Counted from the stretch's first letter, positions 17,715 through 26,751 are shown. The stretch is 64,000 bases of DNA from Planotetraspora thailandica (GCF_016863335.1 NZ_BOOR01000021.1:166599-230598); one strand, 5' to 3'. Notes: a model not told the origin generated them from the letters alone. Numbers and translations are program-made.

Positions 17715-18051
17715 GTGATCATGCAGAAGTTCGTGGAAAGGCCGGCTGGCCAGCCCCTCCACTTTGCCGTGATCATGCAGAAGCTCGGCGGATGGCACGT
17801 TGACGTGCATCTTCGCGTTTCGTGATCATGCAGAAGTTCGCTCAGACCCGTCCTGAACTGGCCGTATGCCGATCGTGATCATGCACTCGGGGGCCGTGGC
17901 CGGCCATGCTCCTCCGCGCCGGTGCCGTACTGAGTGCATGATCACGGACGACATTCCGGCTGGTCGAACCGTACATGCGCGAACTTCTGCATGATCACGA
18001 ATTGAGTCTGCCCAGCTCAGACGGCTCGTTGCCGAACTTCTGCATGATCAC
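17715..18051. repeat. Inverted array of 53-bp units, array 2
   Basis: Same 19-bp core as array 1. Forward copies begin at 17715, 17769, 17822 and 17875; inverted copies end at 17945, 17998 and 18051. Steps are 54, 53, 53 and then 53, 53 bp. The middle pair forms a perfect 14-bp inverted repeat, GTGATCATGCACTC (17875-17888) against its complement at 17932-17945. The array lies between convergent sseA and the CHAT gene, and the CHAT stop codon (18048-18050) falls inside the last copy. Confidence 0.9.
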
Positions 18052-20876
18052 GCGGAATGGGGGGCGGCGTGGATGGGGTCGTGACCGGCACCGAAGCAGA
18101 CGAACCCCCCGATGCCCGTCTTCGCGATGGCTGCGCCCAACGCCTCGGCCGGAGGACGGCCATCTGCCAGGAAGGCGTGAAAGACGGTCATCAGGGTCGC
18201 CGCCTCGTCGTCGCGGACCGGACAGATCCCGGCGATCACGCAGGCGGATCCGCCGTCGAGGAACGCCCCGGCGAGCCCCAGCACGGCACCGTCCACCGGC
18301 GCGTGGGCCATGCCCGCATCGCAGGCCGACAAGATCACCAAGCTGGGCATGCGCCGTGACCTTCGCAGCTCGTATGCCATCAAGGGCCCGTCGTTCATCG
18401 TGATCTGCGAGAGCATCGGGCTCTGCGGCGAGAACGTCCCATGCGCGGCCACGTGCAGCACGTCGGCCCGGTCCAGCGCGCCCAGCAATTCCGCCCTGGT
18501 AGCCGCGATCCGCTCGGCGTGCGGGTGCGTACGCACCACCATGGAGGCCTCCCGTCCCGCCTCGGCCAACCCCGGCCCGGCCACCGCCACCACCAACGGC
18601 GGCTGGTACGGCTCGCCGCACACCCGCGCGTCCACCCCACCCGGCCCCTTGTAGGGGCGGGTCGCCATCTCGTACGGCGACGCCCACGCGGGCTCGTGTT
18701 TCGCCCTCCAGGCGGTGGAGCGGGTGATCTCCCGGCCCTTCGCGAGCCACGAAGAGCCTTCGGGCGCGACGGAGACGGGCCGGCCGCGCAGCGGCGGGAA
18801 CATCGGCCACGGCAGCGTGCACAGCGGCCCTGTGGGCACGATCACCACGGGCCCGTCGTCGAGGTCGAGCGGGCCGAGCAGGCGGCGGCCGAGCAGATCG
18901 AGCTCCGCCGCAAGCTCACGATCCGTTTCGCGGCCCTCGTCCCGTTCGCCGCCGCGGCCTGTGCGAGAGCCGCCGCCCCCATCATGCGAACGGGCGTCCC
19001 GGAGGTTTCGCCTGCGCATGCCGTACCGGATCCGGACGGCCCCCTCGACCGCCGCCGTGTACGACCCGAGCGGATGGACGGAGCAGTCCCACGAGGTGAG
19101 GCAGAGCCCGAACAGGTCGTCGCCGTCCCGCACGAGTTCGATCAGCGTGCCGTCCAGGACGGGCAGGGACCGCGGCGTGAAGGCCGGCGGCGGAGGTGTG
19201 CCGCGCACGATTGCCCTCCACCTCTCCGCCCAGGTGAGTACGGCCCAGGGGTCGCCCGCGCCGAGCGCCACCTTCAAGCCGAAGGCCGCCAGGTCTTCCG
19301 CCGGCCGGGCCGCGTGGGCGCGCATCGCCGGCTCCGCCGAAACGGCGCCCGTACCGCTCGGCCCGCCCGTGCCTGACGGGGCGTCGTACGGCAGGACCGC
19401 GTCCAGGCCGACGCCGGCGGCCGCGAGAGCCCCGACATGATCGCCGTCGAGGTGGAGGCGCATCGCCCTGGCGTGATGCCTCACCACGGCGCGCACCGGG
19501 GAGGCGGCCAGCGCGTCCAGTTGGGCCCGCGCGGTTCCGAGGTCGCCCAGCCGCGCCGCCAGGCCCGCACACATGAGACGGAGCGAGCCGCACACCGTCG
19601 TCCACCCGTGCTCGGTCAGCTCGTCAGCGCATTCCAGCAATTCGGCCAGCAGCGCACGGCCGGGCTCGTTGTGCAGCGCGCGGGCGCGCAGCCGGATCTC
19701 GCGGGCCAGTGGCGCCCACGGCGACCTTCCCTGGCCGAGGAACTCGGCGAGCGCGGTCTCCGCGGTGGTCTCCGCCTCGTGGCCGTCGCCGGACATCAGC
19801 GCGGCCTGGGCCAGCAGGAGCCGCGCTTCGGGCAGCGCGGCGTGCGCCTCCGCGGCCACCAGGTCGGGGAGGGCCTGCTCCACGACCGAGCGCGCCTCGC
19901 CCGGCAGGCGCGCGGCCAGCAAGGCCTCGGCGAAGTCCGTCCGCATCGCGGCCAGCCTCTCGGGATAGCCGGACAACGCCGCCTCCGCGGCCCGATAGCT
20001 CTCGAACGCCGCGGGGATGTCACCACGGCGCGCGTTCACGAACGGCAGGTTGCCTTCCGCGAGCATCGCCAGATGGCCGAGGCCGGCATCGCGTGCCATT
20101 TCGGCACAGGCCGACAGGTCCGCCTGGGCCAGGCCGTACCGCTCCAGGAAGACGTTGGCCAGGCCGCGATTGAGCAGGCCGCCCGCCTGGAACTTGGGGT
20201 CGCCGTCCAGCCGCCCGATCGCCTTGTCGCAGTGCCGTACGGCCTCGCGGTGGCGGCCGAGCAGCATGAGGGCGACCGAACGTTGTACGCCGAGCCTGGC
20301 CAGGTCACGCCCGGACAGATCCTTCTCGGCCAGGTCGGCCAGGCGCAGCGCGCCCTCCGGGTCGCCGAGGTGGGCCTGGACGGTGACCAGGGACATGCGG
20401 GCCTGCGCGACTCTGCGGGGCGAGCCCGCGCCGGCCACGACGGCCTGCCGCAGCCGCTCCGCGGCCAGTCCGAGGTCGCCCAGCTCTCGTGCGGCGAGTG
20501 CGGACGCCCGCAACGCGACCGACGCGGCCTCGGGACAGAGTTCGCCGGCCGTCTCCGCCAGTACGGCCCTGGCCTCCTCCAGCGCGACCCGGGGGTCGGT
20601 GCCGGACAGCCGGACGGCGGCCTCGGCGCGCGCGACGAGCGCAGCGGTTCTGTCCGGTCCGGGCATGGCCGCGGGCGGCCCAGGAGCGGCTTGTACGGCG
20701 GATGCCTCCGGGGCGGCGCCGGTCGTCGCGGCCGGCGGTGTGGGTTCCGGAAGGGCGGGGGTGCGGTTCGAGGTCATGGGCTCTGATGCGGTGGAGGTGG
20801 ATGGCGTGGGAGAGGTGCTCGAACAGGAGGTCATGGGTCCGATGGGGGTGAGGAGGGCGCCGGCCCGCGTTGTCAT
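18048..20876 (-). CDS. TPR-repeat protein with C-terminal CHAT (caspase-like) protease domain
   Basis: 942 aa from the ATG at 20876; the frame stays open to 21065 but would overlap the upstream gene, and no start has a strong ribosome binding site. Residues about 1-75 are low-complexity Pro/Ala/Thr; about 75-560 are helical TPR-like repeats (ALAARELGDLGLAAERLRQA); about 620-942 is the CHAT domain. The catalytic dyad is visible: His in HVAAHGTF (about 812) and Cys in LSACDAGM (about 852). CHAT proteases act in regulated proteolysis and cell-suicide systems. Last gene of an operon with a small protein, a sigma factor and a subtilisin. Confidence 0.9.
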   Translation of the reverse strand: MTTRAGALLTPIGPMTSCSSTSPTPSTSTASEPMTSNRTPALPEPTPPAATTGAAPEASAVQAAPGPPAAMPGPDRTAALVARAEAAVRLSGTDPRVALEEARAVLAETAGELCPEAASVALRASALAARELGDLGLAAERLRQAVVAGAGSPRRVAQARMSLVTVQAHLGDPEGALRLADLAEKDLSGRDLARLGVQRSVALMLLGRHREAVRHCDKAIGRLDGDPKFQAGGLLNRGLANVFLERYGLAQADLSACAEMARDAGLGHLAMLAEGNLPFVNARRGDIPAAFESYRAAEAALSGYPERLAAMRTDFAEALLAARLPGEARSVVEQALPDLVAAEAHAALPEARLLLAQAALMSGDGHEAETTAETALAEFLGQGRSPWAPLAREIRLRARALHNEPGRALLAELLECADELTEHGWTTVCGSLRLMCAGLAARLGDLGTARAQLDALAASPVRAVVRHHARAMRLHLDGDHVGALAAAGVGLDAVLPYDAPSGTGGPSGTGAVSAEPAMRAHAARPAEDLAAFGLKVALGAGDPWAVLTWAERWRAIVRGTPPPPAFTPRSLPVLDGTLIELVRDGDDLFGLCLTSWDCSVHPLGSYTAAVEGAVRIRYGMRRRNLRDARSHDGGGGSRTGRGGERDEGRETDRELAAELDLLGRRLLGPLDLDDGPVVIVPTGPLCTLPWPMFPPLRGRPVSVAPEGSSWLAKGREITRSTAWRAKHEPAWASPYEMATRPYKGPGGVDARVCGEPYQPPLVVAVAGPGLAEAGREASMVVRTHPHAERIAATRAELLGALDRADVLHVAAHGTFSPQSPMLSQITMNDGPLMAYELRRSRRMPSLVILSACDAGMAHAPVDGAVLGLAGAFLDGGSACVIAGICPVRDDEAATLMTVFHAFLADGRPPAEALGAAIAKTGIGGFVCFGAGHDPIHAAPHSA

Positions 20877-20943
20877 GTGCGACGCGTTCCGGCAGCGCTG
20901 ATGAGGTCCGGTCTCGCGCGGCCGGACCTGTCGGGGCAGGGGG

Positions 20944-21462
20944 TCATGGGCGGACGTGCAGCCAGCGAGTCGACACGGCGGGCTCGCCGGGCCGGTGGCA
21001 CACGACGCTGAACCACCCGACGGGCAGGCCGCCCACGGCGAACTGGCCGCTTCGCGGGAGCTCACGCGTCTTGGTGATGTGCGCGGTGCGCACCTCGACG
21101 TGCCAGCCGGGATCGGGTTCGGAGCTGGAAGAGACCTGACCGGCCACCTCCAGCCGGCCGTCGGCGACCACCGGCTCCACGTCGATGGTGAGATCCGGCG
21201 TCGTGAACCGGTGCAGCCGGGGCCCGCCCGCCCACAGGCCCGGTGCGCCGCCCCGGCCGCCGGAGGATCCCGCGTTCGAAGGGTTCGTTTCCAAGGTCCC
21301 GCCGCGGGCGCCGTGCGGCCGTGACGTCTCGACGGGTGCCGCGATGATCCCGCCCGGCAGTCGCAGTTTGAAAGCGGCCCGCGCGTCGGCGGACACGCGG
21401 CCGGGCACGGGGTCGATGCCCACCGCCATCCGAAGCGCGGCGAGCAGGTATTCGTCTCTCAT
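20944..21462 (-). CDS. Uncharacterised protein of the CHAT/sigma operon
   Basis: 172 aa. The ATG overlaps the sigma factor stop (ATGA), so translation is coupled. The start MRDEYLLAALRMAVGIDPVPG resembles a short helical docking segment; a Gly/Ser/Pro linker (about residues 60-80) leads to a beta-rich C-terminal half (DLTIDVEPVVADGRLEVAGQV, GWFSVVCHRPG). No membrane segment or known motif. Its position between the sigma factor and the CHAT protease suggests an adaptor, substrate or regulator of one of them. Confidence 0.75.
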   Translation of the reverse strand: MRDEYLLAALRMAVGIDPVPGRVSADARAAFKLRLPGGIIAAPVETSRPHGARGGTLETNPSNAGSSGGRGGAPGLWAGGPRLHRFTTPDLTIDVEPVVADGRLEVAGQVSSSSEPDPGWHVEVRTAHITKTRELPRSGQFAVGGLPVGWFSVVCHRPGEPAVSTRWLHVRP

Positions 21463-21980
21463 ACCGCGTCCCCCACCAGGCTCCTGAGGCGCGACATGCA
21501 CCGGGCACGGGTCGGGCCGATGCTGCCCGGGGACAGGTCCAGACGCATCGCCGTCTGGGCGTAGGTGGCCTCGGGGTGCATCACGGAGAACCGCAGTAGC
21601 GAACGGCAGGGCTCGTCGAGTGTTTCGAGCCGCTCCCACACCTGCCGGCCGAAGTCGGCGTCGACGACGGCCGCGGCGGGGTCCGGCACGACGGCGTCGG
21701 GGAGGTCGTGGCCTGACGCCACCTCTCCGCGGGCCCTGCGGCTGAGGCGGATCGCCTCGTTCCTCGTGGTGGTGACGAGCCACGCCCCGATGCGCTCCGG
21801 GTCGCGGATGCCGTCGAGACTTTCGACCATCCGTAACCAGGCGCCCTGCACCGCGTCGGCGGCGTCGGCGGGGCCGAGCCCGAACGCCCGGGCGACCGCC
21901 CACATGCGGCCGTCGAAACGGGCGACGAGGTCTTCCCACGCAGCCTGGTCGAGCCAGGTCAGCGAGTGTTCTGCAGTCAT
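21459..21980 (-). CDS. Sigma-70-family (ECF-like) RNA polymerase sigma factor
   Basis: 173 aa from ATG 21980 (alternative ATG 21998). Region 2: LVARFDGRMWAVARAFGLGPADAADAVQGAWLRMVESLDGIRDPERIGAWLVTTTRNEAIRLSR; region 4: TLDEPCRSLLRFSVMHPEATYAQTAMRLDLSPGSIGPTRARCMSRLR with the helix-turn-helix. No anti-sigma gene is adjacent; instead the factor sits between a protease and a CHAT protease, so proteolytic control is possible. It probably directs its own operon; no promoter pair was identified by eye. Confidence 0.9.
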   Translation of the reverse strand: MTAEHSLTWLDQAAWEDLVARFDGRMWAVARAFGLGPADAADAVQGAWLRMVESLDGIRDPERIGAWLVTTTRNEAIRLSRRARGEVASGHDLPDAVVPDPAAAVVDADFGRQVWERLETLDEPCRSLLRFSVMHPEATYAQTAMRLDLSPGSIGPTRARCMSRLRSLVGDAV

Positions 21981-22024
21981 GGACGTCACTTCACGCATCA
22001 AGGGGGGAACGCTGCGTGAGCACA

Positions 22025-23074
22025 CTACCGATCTTTGGCGACGATGACTCCGAGATCGTGAATTCGCCGGCCGCCTCCCAAGACGTGCCGTACGGCCTCG
22101 CCGGGCGGCATGTTCCGGCAGTGCGCTGCGACGCGGCCGGCGACGATCGCGGTCGCGAACGACGTGCCGCTCCAGGTCGCGAATCCGTGAAAGCTCTCGT
22201 GCTCCACGAAGCTGCTCGTCAGGCCGACTCCCTGGGCGCAGGCGTCCACCCAGGGGCCGTAGGCGGAGAAGCCCGCCCTGGCCTCGTCGTCCAGCGCGGC
22301 CACGGCCACCACCCCGGGCAGCGCCGCCGGCCAGAACGGGCGGGACATGCCCGTGTTGCCCGCGCAGGCGACGACGGCGGGGAAGCCGCGCAACGCGTCT
22401 TCCAGCCCGACGGGCGCCTGATCGTCGAAGGTGAAGCCGCCGAAGGACAGGTTCAGAACGTCGATCGGGTCGCGTCGCAGCGAGGTCAGTGTGCGCAGCA
22501 AGGCGGCCTCGTCGCTCACGCCGTGGCTGTCGAGCAGCCGGATCGCGCGCAGCCGCACCCCCGGCGCCTCCCTGAGGATCAGACCGGCGACGAACGTGCC
22601 GTGCCCCGCCTGCTCGTCCAGCGTGCCGTCCCGGTCGGCGTCCGGCGTTTCGGCGATGTCGTCGCGGTACCACGGCGTCAGCCACGGATGGGGTGCGAGG
22701 CCGGTGTCCAGCACGCCGACGGTGACGTCGCACGCCTCACCCGGTTCGTACGGCACGGCCCGCGCGGGCGACGGCCGGCCGCCGGGGCCGCCGAAGTAGA
22801 GGGGCTGTCCGACGAGGACGTGGTTCGGCGAGGCGATGTGGCCCTTGTCCCGGAGGGAGGCGGTGAGGTCGAGCACGTCCACGCCGGGCGAGAGCCGTAC
22901 GTGATGGACCGCGCCCGAGGGCCCGGCGCCGCGGCTTTGCACGGGACCGGCGAGCCGGAGGCCGCCGCGGTCGTCGATCCACCGGGAGCAGGCGGCGGGG
23001 GAAGAGGTGAGGAGTTCGCCGGGGCGGATGAGAGCGGGGCGATCCGGGAGATGCTCTACCAGTCGCGTTCGCAT
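22025..23074 (-). CDS. S8 (subtilisin-like) serine protease, apparently cytoplasmic
   Basis: 349 aa. Catalytic triad complete: Asp123 in VGVLDTGL, His158 in AGHGTFVAG, Ser305 in SGTSFATAI, with the oxyanion Asn in CAGNTG (about 240). No signal peptide or C-terminal anchor, unlike secreted subtilisins or mycosins. The first about 110 residues are a non-catalytic region that could be a prodomain or docking segment. First gene of the minus-strand operon leading into the sigma factor (44 bp gap), the small protein and the CHAT protease. Confidence 0.9.
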   Translation of the reverse strand: MRTRLVEHLPDRPALIRPGELLTSSPAACSRWIDDRGGLRLAGPVQSRGAGPSGAVHHVRLSPGVDVLDLTASLRDKGHIASPNHVLVGQPLYFGGPGGRPSPARAVPYEPGEACDVTVGVLDTGLAPHPWLTPWYRDDIAETPDADRDGTLDEQAGHGTFVAGLILREAPGVRLRAIRLLDSHGVSDEAALLRTLTSLRRDPIDVLNLSFGGFTFDDQAPVGLEDALRGFPAVVACAGNTGMSRPFWPAALPGVVAVAALDDEARAGFSAYGPWVDACAQGVGLTSSFVEHESFHGFATWSGTSFATAIVAGRVAAHCRNMPPGEAVRHVLGGGRRIHDLGVIVAKDR

Positions 23075-23277
23075 CCGGACGTCCTTCGCGTGGGGTTCAC
23101 GAGGTCATTGCGGTGGGTGGCGTTCCCGATCCGGAGCGCTATCAAGCCTGATTCGGTATGACCTCCCTCTGGTGCCACGCCACGACGGACGGTAGTCTCT
23201 CTTCAGGTTGAAACCGTGATCATCCCAATGTATGAGGCCGTTGGGGAAGGCGCACCTCATGGGATTTGGGAGGTCCG

Positions 23278-23775
23278 GTGGCTGCTGCTCGTGGCGTCCT
23301 GTACGTCCACTCGGCTCAGCCTGCGTTGTGCCCGCACATCGAGTGGGCCGTCGCAGGCGTTATTGGCGTACCCGTCGACCTGACGTGGACCGCGCAGCCC
23401 GCCGCGCCGGGCACCTTGCGGGCCCAGGCAGAGTGGGAAGGTCGTCCAGGTACGGCCGCTGCGATCACGTCGTCGTTCATGGGCTGGCAGCGCATCCGCT
23501 TCGAGATCACCGAGGACCCTTCACCGGGGGTGGACGGTTCGCGCAACGCCTACACGCCGTCACTCGGCGCCTTCACGGCGGTCGTGGGAGCGAACGGCGA
23601 CATCATGATCCCCGAGGATCGTCTCCGCAACATCATGCTGATGGCCGCTCAGGGCAGGGCCGTCCTGGAGGACGAGCTCGACCGGCTGCTCGGCAAGCAG
23701 TGGGACGAGGAGCTGGAGCCGTTCCGGTACGCCGGTGAGGGCGCACCGGTCCGCTGGCTGCACGCGGCCGTCTGA
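23278..23775 (+). CDS. DUF3145 family protein
   Basis: 165 aa from GTG 23278, chosen because a GGGAGG box lies 4 bases upstream and because family members begin near RGVLYVHSA. Conserved actinobacterial family of unknown function, commonly found beside the fabF/accD genes in streptomycetes (from memory). Features: HSAQPALCPHIEWAV near the N-terminus, MGWQRIRFEITEDPS in the middle, and a helical C-terminus. No membrane segment. Confidence 0.85.
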   Translation: MAAARGVLYVHSAQPALCPHIEWAVAGVIGVPVDLTWTAQPAAPGTLRAQAEWEGRPGTAAAITSSFMGWQRIRFEITEDPSPGVDGSRNAYTPSLGAFTAVVGANGDIMIPEDRLRNIMLMAAQGRAVLEDELDRLLGKQWDEELEPFRYAGEGAPVRWLHAAV

Positions 23776-23901
23776 CCACCGGACGCCTCGACGAGGCGGG
23801 GGAGCGGATCGCAAAGCTCGTCCGCCCGGCCGGGCCGCACAAAGACCCCGGGCCTGCCGCACAAACACGCCTGATTCGTTCAACGCAATCACCTGACGAC
23901 A

Positions 23902-23942
23902 CACGAAGGCGCCGGTCCCCCCACGGGACCGGCGCCTTCGTG
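23902..23942. terminator. Strong bidirectional terminator hairpin
   Basis: Perfect 17-bp inverted repeat (arms 23902-23918 and 23926-23942, half-site CACGAAGGCGCCGGTCC) with a 7-nt loop, midway between the convergent DUF3145 and accD-type genes. Confidence 0.85.
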
Positions 23943-24009
23943 CGCTTGCTGGGATCTCGCCGGCGCGACCGGCCGAGACCAGAGGGGATCCGGCGGGGCC
24001 GGACCCGGA

Positions 24010-25431
24010 TCAGAGCGGGATGTTGCCGTGGGCACCACGCGCCGGGGTGGCCTGCGCGATGACCCGGGCGATCGCCCCGCGCGTCTCGGCGGGCTCGAGC
24101 ACCTCGTCGATGACCCCGAGGTCGATGGCCCGCTGGAGACCGCCGGCGACCTTCTCGTGCTCCTCGGCCAGCCGTGTTTCCAACGCGGGGCGCTCTTCTT
24201 CGGGCACCGCGGCGAGCTCACGCCGCTTGAGGACGCGCACGGCCGCCACGGCGCCCATGACCGCCACCTGGGTGGTGGGCCAGCCGAAGACCCTGGTCGC
24301 GCCGAGCGACCGGGAGTTCATCGCGATGTAGGCGCCGCCGTACGCCTTGCGGGTGACCAGGGTGACCCTCGGAACCGACGCCTCGGCGAAGGCGTGCAGC
24401 AGCTTGGCGCCCCGCCGTACGACGCCTTCGTGCTCCTGGCCGACGCCGGGCAGGTAGCCGGGAACGTCGACCAGCACGACCAGGGGCACCCCGAACGCAT
24501 CGCACATCCGGACGAACCGGGCAGCCTTCTCGGCCGACGTGGAGTCGAGGCACCCACCGAGCCGCAGCGGGTTGTTGGCGATGACGCCGACCGTGCGCCC
24601 GCCGAGACGGCCGAGCGTGGTCACGATGTTCGGCGCCCACTTGGGGTGCAACTCGACCCCCGGCTCGTCGAGCAGGCCGTTGACGAGCGGGTGCACGTCG
24701 TAGGCGCGGCGCGGGTTGTCGGGGAGCAGAGTGCTGAAGTCGACCTCGTCGACCTCGCCGCGCACGCGGCCCTGGTGGCCGAGCAGGGTGGCGAGCTGGC
24801 GGGCCTTGAGCAGCGCCTCCGGCTCGCTCTTGGTCACCACATGGACGACGCCGCTGCGCTTGCTGTGCGGCTCGGGGCCGCCGAGCGCCGCCATGTCGAT
24901 CTGCTCGCCGGTGACGCTGCGCACCACGTCGGGCCCGGTCACGAAGATGCGGCCGTTGTCGGCGAGGATCACGATGTCGGTGAGGGCGGGGCCGTAGGCC
25001 GCGCCGCCCGCCGCGGGGCCGACGACGACGGAGATCTGGGGAACGACCCCGGAGGCCTTCGTCATCGCCGCGAACACACGGCCCACCGAGTGCAGCGACT
25101 CAACGCCTTCGGCGAGCCGGGCGCCGCCGGAGTGCCAGACGCCGATCACGGGGACCCGCTCCCGTACGGCGACGTCGTAGGCATGCACGATGTGCTCGCA
25201 TCCCTCGGCGCCCATCGCGCCGCCCTGAACCCGGGCGTCGCTGCAGAACGCCACGACGGGCACACCCTCGATGCGGCCGGTGACGGCCAGCACGCCGCTC
25301 TTGTCCTCGGGGGAGATCAGCCGGACTGAGCCCTCGTCGAGGAGGTGGCCGAGGCGGGCCCTGGGATCGCGAGGATCGACGGGCTCCTGTTCGGAGTCCC
25401 CGGTCACCGTCCCGTTGTCGAGCACAGTCAT
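24010..25431 (-). CDS. accD: Acyl-CoA carboxylase beta subunit (carboxyltransferase)
   Basis: 473 aa; ATG 25431 has AAGGAG six bases upstream. Transfers CO2 from carboxybiotin to acetyl- or propionyl-CoA. Both crotonase-like halves are visible: N-terminal GCEHIVHAYDVAVRERVPVIG and GPAAGGAAYGPAL, C-terminal VVLVDVPGYLPGVGQEHEG and RKAYGGAYIAM. These are typical of actinobacterial AccD/PccB. Being the last gene of the fab operon, it likely supplies malonyl-CoA for fatty acid synthesis; the biotinylated alpha subunit must lie elsewhere. Confidence 0.9.
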   Translation of the reverse strand: MTVLDNGTVTGDSEQEPVDPRDPRARLGHLLDEGSVRLISPEDKSGVLAVTGRIEGVPVVAFCSDARVQGGAMGAEGCEHIVHAYDVAVRERVPVIGVWHSGGARLAEGVESLHSVGRVFAAMTKASGVVPQISVVVGPAAGGAAYGPALTDIVILADNGRIFVTGPDVVRSVTGEQIDMAALGGPEPHSKRSGVVHVVTKSEPEALLKARQLATLLGHQGRVRGEVDEVDFSTLLPDNPRRAYDVHPLVNGLLDEPGVELHPKWAPNIVTTLGRLGGRTVGVIANNPLRLGGCLDSTSAEKAARFVRMCDAFGVPLVVLVDVPGYLPGVGQEHEGVVRRGAKLLHAFAEASVPRVTLVTRKAYGGAYIAMNSRSLGATRVFGWPTTQVAVMGAVAAVRVLKRRELAAVPEEERPALETRLAEEHEKVAGGLQRAIDLGVIDEVLEPAETRGAIARVIAQATPARGAHGNIPL

Positions 25432-25445
25432 GCGAGACTCCTTGG

Positions 25446-26675
25446 TCAAACAGAGGTGAAGGCCACGGCGACGTTGTGCCCGCCGAACCCGAACGAGTTG
25501 TTGACCGCGGCGATCTGCCCGTCGGGCAGCTTGCGGGGCTCCGCGCGGACGATGTCGACCTCGACGCCGTCGTCCAGGTCGTCCACGTTGATGGTCGGAG
25601 GAACGATGCGCTCGCGCAGCGCGAGGATGGTGAAGACCGACTCGATGCCGCCCGCCCCGCCGAGGAGGTGACCGGTCATCGACTTGGTCGAGGTCACCAG
25701 CGGGTGCACACCCACCGCTTCCTTGATCGCGATCGTCTCGACGACGTCGCCCGCGGGAGTGGAGGTGGCGTGCGCGTTGACGTGCCGGATGTCGGCGGCG
25801 GTCAGCCCGGCGCTCTCCACGGCACGCCGCATGGCACTCTGAATGCCCGCTCCGGACGGCTCGGGCTGCGCGATGTGGTGGGCGTCGGAGGAGTATCCGG
25901 CTCCGGCCGCCACCGCGTAGATCTTGGCGCCGCGGGCACGGGCGTGCTCCTCGGACTCCAGCACGACGATGCCCGCGCCCTCGCCGAGCACGAACCCGTC
26001 ACGTCCCTTGTCGAACGGCCGGGAGGCGCGCTGCGGCTCGTCGTTGCGGGTCGACATGGCCCGCATCGCCGCGAAGGAGGCGAGGTTGAGGGGGTGGATG
26101 GCGGCCTCGGTGCCACCGGCGACCACCACGTCGGCCCGGCCATCCTTGATCATCTGGATGCCGTAGGCGATGCCCTCCGCGCCGGTGGCGCAGGCGCTGA
26201 CCGGCGAGTGCACACCCGCCTGGGCGCCGACCTCGATGCCGATCCAGCCCGCCGCGCCGTTGGGCATGAGCATGGGCACGGTGTACGGCGAGAGCCGGTT
26301 CCAGCCCTTCTCCTTGAACAGGTCGTAGGCGTCGAGGATCGTCGTGATGCCGCCGATGCCGCTCCCGACGGCGACACCCAGCCGCGTCGGCTCGACCTCG
26401 GGCTTGCCGGCGTCCTGCCATGCCTCGCGGGCCGCGATCAGCGCGAACTGCTCGGCACGGTCGAGCCGCCTCGACTCGGGCCGGGGGAGCACGTCACGGG
26501 GGTCGGTCGCGGACCTGCCGGCGAACTTCACCGGCACGGAGTCGATCCAGTCCTCCGTGAGCGCGCGCACACCGGATCGCCCGTCGAGGAGCGCCGACCA
26601 GGATGAGGCGGCGTCCTCACCGACGGGCGTCGTCGCGCCGATCCCGGTGACGACCACTACCCGGTCCTTACTCAC
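25446..26675 (-). CDS. fabF: Beta-ketoacyl-ACP synthase II
   Basis: 409 aa from GTG 26675, with GAGGAG nine bases upstream. Condensing enzyme of type II fatty acid elongation. Catalytic triad: Cys in SACATGAEG (about 168), His in NAHATSTPAGD (about 305) and His in MTGHLLGGAG (about 339). Fourteen bases before the accD start, 76 bp after acpP. Confidence 0.96.
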   Translation of the reverse strand: MSKDRVVVVTGIGATTPVGEDAASSWSALLDGRSGVRALTEDWIDSVPVKFAGRSATDPRDVLPRPESRRLDRAEQFALIAAREAWQDAGKPEVEPTRLGVAVGSGIGGITTILDAYDLFKEKGWNRLSPYTVPMLMPNGAAGWIGIEVGAQAGVHSPVSACATGAEGIAYGIQMIKDGRADVVVAGGTEAAIHPLNLASFAAMRAMSTRNDEPQRASRPFDKGRDGFVLGEGAGIVVLESEEHARARGAKIYAVAAGAGYSSDAHHIAQPEPSGAGIQSAMRRAVESAGLTAADIRHVNAHATSTPAGDVVETIAIKEAVGVHPLVTSTKSMTGHLLGGAGGIESVFTILALRERIVPPTINVDDLDDGVEVDIVRAEPRKLPDGQIAAVNNSFGFGGHNVAVAFTSV

Positions 26676-26751
26676 GTGTCTGCACTCCTCTTTGGTCGAT
26701 TCAGGTGGACGAGCCGGGTCCGGCACGTCCACCGGGCCCAGGCCGGGTCGG

